From NCBI GenBank assembly GCA_019671005.1, contig CM033715.1, positions 4,960,001-5,024,000 on the forward strand: DNA of 64,000 bases, in the 5' to 3' direction. A program made the position numbers and the translations under genes. The number at the start of each line of letters is the position of its first letter. The first letter of the stretch is position 1. The notes below the pieces were generated by a model. That model made no database searches. It was given only the letters and a program-made list of their open reading frames with translations, and was not told the DNA's origin. This DNA is from Hibiscus mutabilis. Its lineage: Eukaryota; Streptophyta; Magnoliopsida; Malvales; Malvaceae. Shown here in pieces: positions 35,316-46,308 of the stretch.

Positions 35316-36726
35316 CTTTAATAAATATATTTAAGAAGACAGCAGTGAAAGGGAAGATCCGTTGGAATATGACCGTTGAATTCAACCTGACACGCCACGT
35401 CACCAACAGGACAGTATTTATCCTCGTAGACTGTGGCTCTAATCTTCATTTGGAAAGAAAAACACAGCACGAACGAACACACAATCTAAAAATAAAAGTA
35501 CATTAAATTGCACACAAGGCGGTTTAAAGAATTTAAAAGTATTGTGCAATCTATTAAAATGGAACTTTTAATTTATAATAGTAAAAAATAAATTTTTTTA
35601 TCTTATTATAAAAAATATTATTATTAGATTATTTTCTTAAACAACAAAAAAATAATTTATAAATATTTAATAATCTAATATTTAACTTAAAAAAATGTCG
35701 TTTTTTTGCATGTTTTAAAGCAAAATTATCTATAATATTTGCAATATCAATTTTTTTTAAATATCACTCTCGATTGCCATCTAAGCAAGATCATTTAATT
35801 TTTTTGCGACATAATTGTTCGCAAGTATGACTTCAACAACTTTAATTTTAAAAAGCTTCGTTCTGCAGAAGCAACAGTAATAAAAATAGTTAATAAAATT
35901 CTATAAGCAATTTCGCATTTGGGAAGTAACTAAAACAGTTTAAAAATTTTAATAATCCATTGCTCCAATTTTTTCCCAGGTAATTTTTTTAAGTAATTTC
36001 ATCTCACCATCAACATTAGACAACTCACATTTTCTCATCTTATTGATTTAATACCTTCGACACAATTTTCTCCATTTGTGACCTGCAAGGATTTAAAAGT
36101 TAAACCTTTTATATTTTCTCTTAATATATTCCATTCCTTTGTAAAATTAACAAACAAAGTATAAATACGTTAAACTATTGTAAAAATAATTTTTTACTTT
36201 TCATTGAAGTATTTGTAATGTCACATAAAACTAAATTAAAACTATGACGCTCACATATAATATAAAATGCTTTAAGATTAAAGTTTAAAAGTCTTTAGAA
36301 TAAATTTGGATTGTGATATTAATTATTTATAAATTATTATTTATCAAACATAAAATTTATAATTTATTGTAATTAAATTAAATTAAATTAAATTTTGTGG
36401 CCTCTCTTTTTAAGGGCATGTGCGGTTGGCAGATAATTGTACTCTCCTGTGGGAGGCCTTAATTGCTTACAGTGCACTAAGTTTGAACGTGAACCGTTGG
36501 ATTTCTGACACGACCTCCGATCAACATACATCGAGGATTCTAGCTAGGCTAGTAAAAATACTAAAAGCCCCACTCTCTCCTTACAACCCCAGTTCACCAC
36601 TTGTTTTATGTCTCTGCTTCCAAAGCCGGGAGTTGTTTTGGTTTTTGGTGGGTCTCTTGGGTCCTTTTTGAGGTTAAAGTTCAGAGCTTTGTTTTGGTTT
36701 TGAAAGATTGAAGCTTCCACACAAAA
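35316..36726. other. spacer and GH17 upstream region
   Basis: A short GC-richer patch at 35330-35470 holds GCCACGTCACC, an ABRE/G-box-like ACGT core. It is followed by AT-rich text and then the presumed promoter and leader of the GH17 gene. The 83-codon frame at 36420-36671 has no motif and overlaps the expected leader. Confidence 0.45.
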
Positions 36727-39216
36727 ATGGCTATTTTCTTGCTTCTTTTGCTCTTGCTTGTCTCGGCTGTTTCCGGTGATGAAAGTAAGACTCTTTGAAG
36801 CTGTTGTTTATTTTACTTACAACCCTTAGGCTTTAGCTGTAGTTGTTTTCATATATTTGTATGTGGCCATGTTTGTCTGTGTGGGTACTTCTGCTTTTCT
36901 CTGTTTTCTTTCTAGTTGCTATCTCAGTTTTCTTGTTTGGTTTTTTTTTTTGTGGTCCATTAATATGGTTGTGTTCTCAGTTCACGTGCTTTGGTATTAT
37001 TATGATGGATGGTGCAATGTCATGTCTGATGTCTTGTTGAATGGTGTTCCTTTAGTTGTTTGGAGAACTGTAATGGAAAATAAATTATCATATATGTCAT
37101 CTGAAAGCTATGCAGTTTAAACTGATGTTTGGTTTTGATTGTTTATTTGTCTGGTGGGATATGTTACCCACCTCAGAGCTACTTTGATTTAATATTCAAA
37201 TTTTTCTCCAAATTCAACATTTTTGCTTCTGTCTACTATAAGAGGAAAGACAGGGCTGATCCGAGAATGACTCGGCAACCTTGAGTCAAAACTTACTGCT
37301 AGAGGAAAATATGGGATTGTCTGAGAGATTATTTTGGTCCAATGTCGATTTGAAGTTCGGAATTTGTCTTGAACTTAATGTAGATGAAAGTTAATCACTT
37401 TGAAATTTAGCATCTACGTATGAATATAATCAATCAAGTTAATGATATTATGAACTTTATTTCTTTTGTCAACGTTCTAAAATTGCTATGATATTGACAT
37501 TGTTATTATCTTATTGGGATGGAAGACCTTTGATTTTTTGTGGATGATTTGTCTTAATGTTCGGTCTATGGATCTTCCTGTGCAGAAGCTTTTATCGGTG
37601 TGAACATTGGTATGGACCTTTCTGACATGCCCAGCCCTACTCAAGTGGTGGCCCTTCTCAAATCTCAGAATGTCCGACATGTGAGGCTTTATGATGCTGA
37701 TCGAGCTGTGCTTCTTGCACTTGCCAACACAGGCATCGAAGTTGTTGTCTCTGTCCCCAACGAGCTGCTCCTTGGTATTGGTCAATCGAATGCCACTGCA
37801 GCCAACTGGGTGGCTCGCAATGTTATAGCTCATGTCCCTGCCACCAACATCACAGCAATAGCTGTTGGATCCGAAGTTCTAACTACACTCCCAAATGCCG
37901 CTCCGGTCCTAGTTTCTGCCTTGAAGTTCATCCACTCTGCTCTCGTTGCTTCTAATCTCCACAGTCAAATCAAAGTCTCTACTCCGCATTCGTCTTCAAT
38001 TATCCTGGACTCTTTTCCACCTTCTCAAGCCTTTTTTAACCGATCATTGGACCCTGTCATGGTCCCATTGCTAAAGTTTTTGCAGTCTACCGGGTCGTAC
38101 CTTATGCTCAATGTTTATCCATATTATGATTACATGCAATCGAGTGGCGTGATCCCATTAGATTATGCACTTTTCCGGTCTCTCCCTCCAAACAAAGAAG
38201 CCGTGGATGCTAACACACTTCTGCATTACACTAACGTCTTTGATGCTATTGTTGATGCAGCATATTTTTCGATGTCTTATTTAAACATCACCAATGTTCC
38301 GATTGTAGTAACAGAGTCTGGTTGGCCTTCTAAGGGTGATTCATCTGAGCCAGATGCTACAGTTGAAAATGCTAATACATACAACAGTAACTTGATCAAG
38401 CATGTAGTTAACAACACTGGGACTCCTAAACACCCGGGGATCGCTGTTAGTACTTACATTTATGAACTTTACAACGAGGATTCGAGACTTGGGCCGGCCT
38501 CAGAACAGAACTGGGGGCTATTTGATGCCAACGGCGTACCGGTTTATATTTTACACTTGACTGGTGCTGGTACTGTTTTTGCAAACGACACTGCAAACCA
38601 AACTTTTTGTGTCGCAAAGGGGGGTGCTGATCTTAAGATGTTGCAAGCAGCTCTTGATTGGGCTTGTGGACCAGGGAAAGTTGATTGCTCACCTTTGTTG
38701 CAGGGGCAACTGTGTTATGAGCCCGATAATGTGGTTTCCCATTCAAGTTATGCTTTCAATGCATATTTCCAGCAGATGGGGAAGTCTATAGGAACCTGTG
38801 ATTTCAAGGGGGTGGCTACCATCACCACAACTGATCCAAGTATGTTACTATAATATTTGTTCTTGTTGAATAAGTCTACCGGAACCTATTCACTAATGTT
38901 GTCTATTGGTGCAGGTCATGGTTCATGCTTATTTCCCGGAAGGTATACATCGATTCTCCTAATCATTACTAGTCCTTCAACCCAGATTATGAATTCATAT
39001 GTGATGGCTTTGATGAAATCTGATGATAATATGACTTTGATTTTTGTCTGTAGTTTCGGGAAAAATGGCACCGTAACTAACGGCACATCACTGGCTCCTT
39101 CAACGAATGACACAAGTTCAGGCTGCCCACCGCAATATTTTTATGGGAATGATTCACTTACAACCTCTGTGATTATAGGTGCTTGCGTTTTCCTTATGAC
39201 CTCTGTTTTCTTGTAG
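36727..39216 (+). CDS. glucan endo-1,3-beta-glucosidase, GH17 with X8/CBM43 and GPI signal
   Basis: Four exons (36727-36784, 37586-38839, 38915-38942, 39054-39216) join in frame to 500 residues. Exon 1 is a signal peptide (MAIFLLLLLLLVSAVSG). The GH17 catalytic domain opens with FIGVNIGMDL. AVGSEV (Glu at about residue 116) carries the proposed acid/base and VVTESGWPSKGD the nucleophile Glu. A C-terminal X8/CBM43 module (FCVAKGG...) has six cysteines in order FC, AC, DC, LC, TC, SC. The last is encoded by a 28 bp microexon. The protein ends in a Ser/Thr/Asn-rich stretch and a hydrophobic tail (SVIIGACVFLMTSVFL), the signature of GPI anchoring. The enzyme would hydrolyse beta-1,3-glucan (callose) at the outer plasma membrane or wall. 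Family members of this layout include plasmodesmal glucanases, but that location is not shown here. Confidence 0.93.
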
Positions 39217-39659
39217 TACTTGATTGTACTTTTCCCTTAGGTTTTAGCAGCATTCAAAAGTTTCGAAAAACTTCAGATTCCATCTCTGTGGAATACTTGC
39301 GGCCAACCCGATTTTGTGTCTCCTATCGGAGTTGAGTTGAAGGGTGGCACATTTAACTGAACATATTGATAGCAAGTAGTTGTTTAGACTGAGTTTTGTT
39401 GATTGTCATTGGATTATTGTACAAAAAACCAAGAGATTGTTTCAAGATAATTGATTTGGAAGTGTTCGTTGATGTTATTTCATTTTAACTTGCTAAATGC
39501 ATGTATCTCATGTTCAAATAATATATATGTACATATATATCTTTCTTCGTTTTCAGGTTGGTGGTAACTCTTCTACTCCTGGATAGATTTATTCAAAATC
39601 ATCGTATTTATAATGACAAACTACAAATCCACCCGATTGAACTGGTTGAAATTATCTGC
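39217..39659. other. GH17 3' region and short spacer
   Basis: Presumed 3' untranslated region of the GH17 gene, then AT-rich text. No separate gene is visible. Confidence 0.5.
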
Positions 39660-40321
39660 ATGTTGCTACTACAACATGGTTTATTACAGAAATTGCATTT
39701 GGGAAGCTGAATCCAACTATCTGAGCAGAGTATCAGCACAAACAGTTTCTTCAAGTCTTCATTTTCGACACACTTCGCATTCTTCACACCTCGGAATGCA
39801 AAACGTGCACATCCGACAACCGGTCATCGAATCGTCTCGCTTCCTTTTGCAATCCTCTCTAGTACAATCGAAAACAACCTGTACTTCATTGCACTTGGAC
39901 ATATTTCCACACCAACAACCCTGTCATGTTCTTCCCATCTGTAATTATGGTATAGCAAAGGCTGTCTAGTTGGCTGAATCGACAGAAGTTTTGGATTTGT
40001 TTGAAGGTAATATCGAATCCTTTCGAGATGTTCTTTCTTCATGTTGGCGATGCCATTTATCCGAAGGCTTTTTAGGCCGTGTTGGCTGCCGGATAGCTTC
40101 TGGTAAGAGGGTTTTGGTCGATGACCCTTTAAGACCATCATCTGTAATTTTGGCACAGCACATGAGAGCCAATGTTGTTAGCCTACCATTTGCCTTGGAA
40201 GAAATTTTCATCAGAATCTCATCCGACTACCGAAAGTTCAACGGCTTTTCGACAATTATGTTTAGCCATGGCAGTACATCTTTTTCCACTGCATCTCGCA
40301 GTGATCTGCAAACTCCACTCA
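39660..40321 (-). pseudogene. SKIP14-like F-box gene, 3' portion (broken)
   Basis: The minus strand from 40321 reads SGVCRSLRDAVEKDVLPWL, then a TAG at 40227-40229 within an otherwise continuous frame. KANGRLTTLALMCCAKITDD follows (an LRR-like repeat), a frame change near 40120, LKSLRINGIANMKKEHLERI, then VGVEICPSAMKYRL. A further frame change leads to cysteine-rich GCRMCTFCIPRCEECEVC, and another to SWIQLPKCNFCNKPCC. This is the order in SKIP14-type F-box proteins: F-box, short LRR region, C-terminal cysteine pairs likely to bind zinc. Working members bring substrates to SCF ubiquitin ligases through SKP1. This copy has at least one nonsense codon and several frame changes, and its F-box half is separated by the retrotransposon. 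The frame of each segment was read by eye. Confidence 0.8.
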
Positions 40322-40594
40322 TGTTTTCCTAGGATAAATCAGTGTGTGCAATAGTTCTAGGTTGATGTAAATGCATATAAGCTGTTTGAGTTCAGTTGAG
40401 ACAGTTAGGAAGTTGTTAGGCTGTTGTTAACTGACTCAATAGCTCTACTCCTTGTATATAAGAGACTGATCTTCATTTGAAGATATTACAGTCTAAATTT
40501 CAATAAAATTGCAGAGAGTGCCGCCTCTCTTTCCCCCATTTCTTTTATCTTGAGTTTCTCCTTACAATTACAGTTAGTTCTATAGAACTTAACA
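40322..40594 (+). repeat. Copia 5' LTR
   Basis: It has TG...CA ends. It has about 26 bp more than the 3' copy around 40470-40496 (atcttcatttgaagatatta), itself a small palindrome. 'cttgtatataagaga' (40451-40465) is a likely TATA region. Confidence 0.75.
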
Positions 40595-41039
40595 TGATAT
40601 CATTCGCCATTTTCTGATCCAAGCCTCTCTTTCCGCTGATGCTCTCTCTCTTTCTTCCATGACTACATCGCCGATCCTTCAATTCCTTCAGTCGAATTCT
40701 GAGTTTTCGTGTCATCAGCTCGTGGCCTCCATCGCAAGAATTCTGGTTCTGCTTCTTGACCTGATAGTGATGGCGCCATGGCTATGGTATGATATCTAGT
40801 TCTTCTGATAGTCTTGTTTCAGCTAAAGATCTGGTGTAGTTGAGAAAATGTCTTTTTTGATCGCAAGAATGTTTGTCCCGTAATGACTCATTGGAAAAAG
40901 AGCAAACGAGTGATACTGGTAGACTTTTCTGTGATCTTTATCTGATGTTTTCACTGAACTTGTTATTTTAAAGTTCTCTGATATTAACGTGTTTTTCTTT
41001 GCACACAAAGTGTTTGTTGTTTTGCCTAAGCGAAGAGGT

Positions 41040-41918
41040 TTATCATGCCACAAGATACTGCTATGAGTTCGAGTCAGGATGTCACTTCTCTTGTATCTAG
41101 TTTAGGTTCTGTTCAACAAATACCTAACTGAGGCGACCTATATTCTTTGGAAGCAACAAGTTAACTTGATTGTAGATGGCTATGGTCTTCTGTCCTTTAT
41201 TTCTTGTGAAAGTTCTATTCCTCCACAGTTTGTTCGAGGTGAGTCAGGACAAGATGTTCCTAATCCTGAATTTTTGGTTCATCATAGGCAAGATAAATTG
41301 TTAGCGTCTTGGCTATTAACCACTGTGAGTGCAGAGGTTCTGCCTCATCTTACAGGCTGTAACACTACTAGAGCCATATGGGGAACAATACACAGAATGT
41401 TCTCAGCAAAGTCTAGTACAAAGATTTCATCTCTGAGGCATGCTCTTCACACAAAAAAATGTGGTCTAACTGTTCATGCTTTTTTAGCCAAGATTAAGAT
41501 GATTTGTGATATGCTCAATGCTTCTGGTAGTTTAATTACTGAACAAGAACAAGTATGATCCTAGCTGGTCTTTCAGCTGAGTTTGAGTCGGTCATTGCTG
41601 TTGCCTCTAGAGAACTGATGTCTTTGGAGAAACTCACTGAGATGCTTCTTGACTGTGAAGCTCGCCAACAAATGTTTTTGCAAGATAGTTTGCCTACTCA
41701 TGCTAATCTGGAAACACATTCTGATGGAAAAGATTTTTTAGATGAGAATAAGGATGGTTCTTCTGAAAGTGACCAGTCTCAACAGCAGTTTTAATCCAGA
41801 GGTCGTAGGGGGTGGAAACAGTTATCGAGGTGCTCGAGGTCGTGGTAGAAACACCTCAAACATGCCTCAATGCCAAGTGTGTGGGCGTATAGGACATACA
41901 GCTCAAAAGTGTTGGTAT
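41040..41918 (+). pseudogene. Copia gag relic with zinc knuckle
   Basis: It begins near an ATG at 41046, with a stop and frame change near 41130, then YILWKQQVNLIVDGYGL and a long gag stretch (41166-41558 and 41555-41794 in two frames) with ARQQMF near the end. The zinc knuckle CQVCGRIGHTAQKC (C-x2-C-x4-H-x4-C) is intact at 41871-41912. A stop separates it from the upstream frame. Gag would package the element's RNA; this one is disrupted. Confidence 0.75.
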
Positions 41919-42120
41919 TGATTTTTGCTCACACAGTAGAATTGCGTTACAAGAGTATTTATAAAAGCCAAGTCTAAGTGTTAGACTAAACTTAGGATTC
42001 CTAGTAGTTTACTCTAGCTTAGATTAGCGTAGTTAAGATAAACTAAACTATCTGTTTACGTAATACATTAAATAAGAATTAGTATTTGAACTAAATACTA
42101 AAGTCACACATTATTATCCA
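41919..42120. other. AT-rich segment replacing protease and integrase core
   Basis: About 200 bp with no coding frame sits where protease and the catalytic part of integrase should be. Phrases such as 'taggattcctagtag' and 'tatttataaaag' look LTR-like and resemble parts of the nested Copia LTR at 45636-45842, but I cannot define its ends. It is either a deletion with filler or a solo remnant of a third element. Confidence 0.4.
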
Positions 42121-44749
42121 CAGTCTGACATTGCTTGCAGAAGTTAATTTACCTTTAAGATTCTGGAGCCATGCTTTCACAATTGATGTGTTTCTTATAA
42201 GCAGGTTGCATACTCTAATTTTACAAAACAAGTCTCCCTATGAGTGTCTCTTCAAACAGGTACCAGATTATTCTTTTGTTAAAGTTTTTGGATGTGCGTG
42301 TTATCTATATACAAGGCCTTTTAATAGTATAAATTAGATTTTAGATCAACCAAATGTACTTTCTTGGGGTACAACTCCACTTACAAAGGATACAAATGTA
42401 TGAATAGTGCTGGCAAAGTAATTATGTCCAGGCATGTTATCTTTAATGAGTTATTGTTCCCTTTTGTTAAAGATAATGAACCTCTATACCCTGATTTCAT
42501 TCAGCAAGAGTTTCCTCTGTTAGTTCCTCATCCTCAACAGGTTCCTTCCATAGTAGAAGAAACCAAAACCACACCTCGGTCGAATGCTGCGAGTTTAGAA
42601 AATACTTGTGTTCACATTGAAGTTTCTGATTTGCAAGAGCGTCCTGAACCTGGTTCGAATCTACAACAACATGAGCCTAGTTCAACTCTGCAACAACAGT
42701 TTTACCTGCACAATGAAGATTTTTCTGAGCCACATTATGAGGTGTTGCAGAAGGAAAATAACTCTATTTTAGCTGATGAGTGTGAACCTAGTCATGAGGT
42801 GTTACATGAGAATGGTAGAACCTTTTTGGATGAACCAAGGCATGGGACTTTGGAAGGTGGTTCTAAACAGAGGTGTGAGGAGTTACAAGAAGATGACCTA
42901 AATGTGGCTGATGTTTTTGAGCCTAGCCATGAGATGCTGTAGGAAACAAGTAGAGTTGAGGATGGTGAGCCGCATTCTGTGTTACCACAACATGATGCTC
43001 CTGATGATCATTTGGCAGTCGAGTTCAACTCTGGATTACTTTTTGAGTCCAACCAAAATGAGTCTTATGGTGAGGCTGAACCTAATGAGCAGTTTAGGAT
43101 AATCCAGGGGCCTCCTAATTTTGCTGTTGAAGAATGCGAGAATAGGCATTCAATGATAACCAGAAGCAAGAATGGCATAATGAAGCCTAAGGTTTTTCAG
43201 GTTCAAGCTTCATTGTTGGAGGAAGAACCCAAATCCATTAAGGAAGCTTTGTCTAGTCCACAGTGGAAGGCAGCAGCTCAAGCTGAGTATGATGCATTAT
43301 TGAAGAACAACACTTCGACCTTAGTTCAACTACCTCCTAATAGAAGATTAGTAAGTTGTAAGTGGATTTTCAAAATCAAAAGAAATCCAGATGGAACAGT
43401 GTCTAGGTATAAAGCCAGGCTTGTAGCAAAATGTTTTTTTTTACAAAAAGCTGGGATTGATTTTCATGAAGTGTTTAGCCCAGTGGTGAAACCTGTAACT
43501 GTTCGAATGGTTTTGTCTCTTGCAGTCACACGAGGATGGACCTTGCGACAGGTTGACATTAATAATGCATTCTTGAATGGAGACTTATTGGAAGAATTCT
43601 ATGTCCCAACCTCCACGGTATGAGCACAGGTATTCGAATGTGGTTTGTAAAATACATAAGGCACTTTATGGGCTTAAACAGGCACCTAGAGCATGGTTTG
43701 AAAAGCTCAAGGCTTATCTACTTTCTACAGGTTTTGTAATGACTAAATCTGATACATCTTTGTTTGTTAAGAGTGATACTGCAAGGATAATATATTTGTT
43801 GGTATATGTGGATGATATCATCCTTACTGGCAGCAATACTAATGAGCTTCAGTAGATTATTGATAAGCTTAATCAAGTGTTCTCTCTCAAGCATCTTGGA
43901 ACTCTTAGCTACTTCTTAGGAATTGAAGTAAGTTACACTTCTGATGGATTAATTTTGTGTCAAAAGAAGTATGTTCTAGATCTCTTGAGAATGTGTGGTT
44001 TTGAGGATGCTAAAAGTCTTCCCACACCCATGATATCGAATTGCAAAATGTCATTCACTGATGGAAGTGCTATTAAAAATATGACTGAATATTGAAGTAT
44101 TGTTGGTGCTCTTCAATACATTATAGTTACACGACCTGAGATAGCCTTTGCAGTAAATAAAGTTTGTTAGTTCATGCAAAAACCATGTGACACTCACTTT
44201 TATGTTGTCAAGAGGATCTTGAGATATTTACAAGGGACTGCAGATTATGGTTTAAAGTTCTCTGCCAGCTCTTCTTTGATCATTCTAGGGCTTGTTGATG
44301 CAAACTAGGGAACATACACTAATGACAGGAGATCAACTTCTGGGTATTGCATCTATTTCTGTGGTAATCCTGTGTCTTAGAGTTCTCGTAAACAAGTGGT
44401 GGCTAGGTTTACAGCTGAAGCTGAGTACAGAAGTATGGCATGCGCTACTTCAGAGATAGTCTGGTTATAGTCTCTTCTAAGTGAAATGCATGTGGGTTTA
44501 GATAGGGTGCCCACCTTGTGGTGTGATAATACAAGCGTTGTAGCTGTCTCTTTAAATCTAGTGCTGCATTCAAAATTTAAGCATGTGGAGCTCAATCTTT
44601 TCTTTGTTCGTGAGAAAGTTTCTGTTGGACAATTACATGTTAATGAAGTGCCAGCATATGAGCAAGTGGTTGACATATTGACTAAGCCTCTGTCTGCTCT
44701 AGCTTTTCACATTCATTGGTTGAAACTGTCTGTTGTGTCTTCACAGTAA
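42121..44749 (+). pseudogene. Copia pol relic: integrase end, RT, RNase H
   Basis: The integrase C-terminal part begins around LAEVNLPLRFWSHAF and FGCACYLYTRPF, with a stop after it at 42334. A repetitive linker rich in 'EPSHE' phrases runs from about 42600 to 42940. Reverse transcriptase is recognised by KWIFKIKRNPDGTVSRYKAR, VDINNAFLNGDL, LYGLKQAPRAWFEKL and the active-site YVDDIILTG (about 43805). RNase H text includes FTAEAEYRSMACA and ADI-like VVDILTKPL near 44670. At least six in-frame stops or frame changes break it (for example 42334, 42939, 43620, 43853, 44093, 44467). Confidence 0.82.
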
Positions 44750-44911
44750 TAGTGTTTCCCTCAACAGGTTTGATTTTGAGTTTGCAAGGTGTTTTGTTTT
44801 TTTTTTTTTTAATGCAGGTTGAAGTCTCAGCAGGTTTTTGCATCAAGTTTTTCATCAGCAAATCACAAGTTTGAGTTTGCAAGGTGAATATTAAAAGTAT
44901 AAAATTGTAAA

Positions 44912-45989
44912 TGTTTTCCTAGGATAAATCAGTGTGTGCAATAGTTCTAGGTTGATGTAAATGCATATAAGCCGTTTGAGTTCAGTTGAGACAGGAAGTT
45001 GTTAGGCTGTTGTTAATGTAGTGTTGGGAATTGTAGAGGGCAAGTTCTTCGTTGGGTTGTGATTTTCCTTGTAGAGGGCAACATCAGTTGGAGTTTCCCA
45101 GTCATTAGTCTCATATAAATCGATTTGCAGCCAAAGATTATTTAGGGAATTGTAGTATAACGTGACACTCATTCTTTCATGTTTAAGATTGGAGGCTTGA
45201 CTCTCAATTCCATAAAGTTCTGAAATATTGTCAGTACTAGAATAAGTTTCTTTAACAACACTCTAAATCTCAGCAGCAGCCAATTCATAGAATAGAAAAT
45301 TCTTCCCCACTGTAGGAGACATGGAATTGAGTAACCAAGACATAACTTGGCCATTTTCTTGCATCCACTTGGCCTATCCTGACTCTGTAGCAGCAGGTTT
45401 TTTAATCTCGCCTGAGATATAACCTAATTTGCTTTGCCCAATAATAAAATTTTCACAGATTAAGACCACTCCAGGTAATTATTTTCAACCAGTCTGTGAC
45501 AAGTAACGGCTAGACTAGAAGAGTCAAAAATATCATCAAAATCAGAAATAAGTTCTGGTAGAGAATCGACCTCAAAAGAAGAAAAAGAATTGGCCATCGA
45601 TTAGGATTGTGGAATTGAAACTTAATCTGATACCATGTAGAGTTTAGTAAAACAGAAGAATTAAGTTTTTGTTATTTTTATTATTATAATTACTACACTA
45701 AAGTTACAAGTTGCATACTCTTTTATAGAAAGCTTTAGAGTTTGACTTTAGTTACAACTAGGAATCCTATATATAGCTAACTACTAACACTAATCCTTTA
45801 GGAATTAAACTTACACTTAAACACTAATTGTATAATCCTACAGTTAACTGACTCAATGGCTCTACTCCTTGTATATAAGAGACTGGTTTAAATTTCAATA
45901 AAATTGCAGAGAGTGCCGCCTCTCTTTCCCCCATGTCTTTTATCTTGAGTTTCTCCTTACAATTACAGTTAGTTCTATAGAACTTAACA
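44912..45989 (+). repeat. Copia 3' LTR interrupted by a nested insertion
   Basis: It matches the 5' LTR on both sides of 45017-45842. Without the nested segment and one GTTAA it is about 247 bp, shorter than the 5' LTR because the 26 bp palindromic piece and a few bases are missing. Confidence 0.8.
45017..45842 (-). mobile_element. nested antisense Copia fragment with 5' LTR and gag start
   Basis: It is flanked by perfect GTTAA duplications (45012-45016 and 45843-45847). On the minus strand there is a 207 bp LTR (45842 to 45636, TG...CA ends), directly followed by TGGTATCA (45635-45628), the initiator-Met primer site common in Copia. A gag frame starts at ATG 45597: MANSFSSFEVDSLPELISDF and, after stops, YISGEIKKPAATESG. 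The gag ends after about 500 bp and the second LTR is absent apart from TGTAG at the far end. The inner body and other LTR were probably deleted after insertion. Confidence 0.78.
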
Positions 45990-46121
45990 TCATGGAAAGA
46001 AGCTCAAATAACGGAAGGTAGGCCAAGACAATAAACAAAGCATCATGGGGTATTCCTGAAGAAATGGATTCCTCGTGTGAACTGAAAGGGGTGCAAGTTC
46101 CATGGTTTCTGCAATCTCCAT
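45990..46121 (-). pseudogene. SKIP14-like F-box gene, 5' portion
   Basis: The minus strand reads SSHEESISSGIPHDALFIVL, then AYLPLFELLSM, up to the Copia edge. This is the N-terminal F-box region that joins to SGVCRSLRDAV on the other side of the element at 40321. A candidate start ATG lies at 46121 (MEIAETMELAP), but it is one frame away from the F-box segment, so either the start lies elsewhere or this part also has a frame change. With 39660-40321 it forms one broken gene. Confidence 0.78.
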
Positions 46122-46308
46122 ATTAGCTTTGAGAAAGAACTGTTTAGCTTTATATAGGAACTGTCATCCTTAACAAAGAAGTAATTAAAATGAAGATGTT
46201 GACAGGAAGGTCGGCAAATTCCTTAGCGTAGACTAAGTAAATTACTCCATTATGATACATTTTGAATAATTTACACCAAGAAATTTACAAGATACAAAGC
46301 CAATTTAC

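Larger units (their letters stand above)
40322..45989 (+). mobile_element. degenerate Ty1/Copia retrotransposon inside the F-box gene
   Basis: The direct repeats at the two ends share text from TGTTTTCCTAGGATAAATC to TATAGAACTTAACA (5' LTR 40322-40594, 273 bp; 3' LTR 44912-45989 including a nested insertion). The pol order integrase, reverse transcriptase, RNase H places it in Copia. A degenerate initiator-Met-type primer site (tgatatcattcg) follows the 5' LTR. Flanks show only a short TCAT overlap, so the target duplication is imperfect or eroded. The protease and most of integrase are missing and the frames contain many stops, so the copy cannot move by itself. The F-box gene reads continuously across the two flanks once the element is ignored. 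Confidence 0.88.

Noticed and set aside
35330..35470. GC-richer patch with GCCACGTCACC as the promoter of a missing gene
   Set aside because: No coding segment follows on either strand within 1 kb that fits; kept only as a note in the spacer entry.
36420..36671. 83-codon plus frame upstream of the GH17 gene
   Set aside because: No motif or signal peptide; lies in the expected promoter or leader of the GH17 gene.
37486..37833. 115-codon minus frame inside the GH17 gene
   Set aside because: Antisense to strongly supported catalytic-domain coding sequence; shadow frame.
39613..40332. Two plus-strand frames of about 120 codons
   Set aside because: They are antisense to the SKIP14-like pseudogene, whose minus-strand text matches the family in order.
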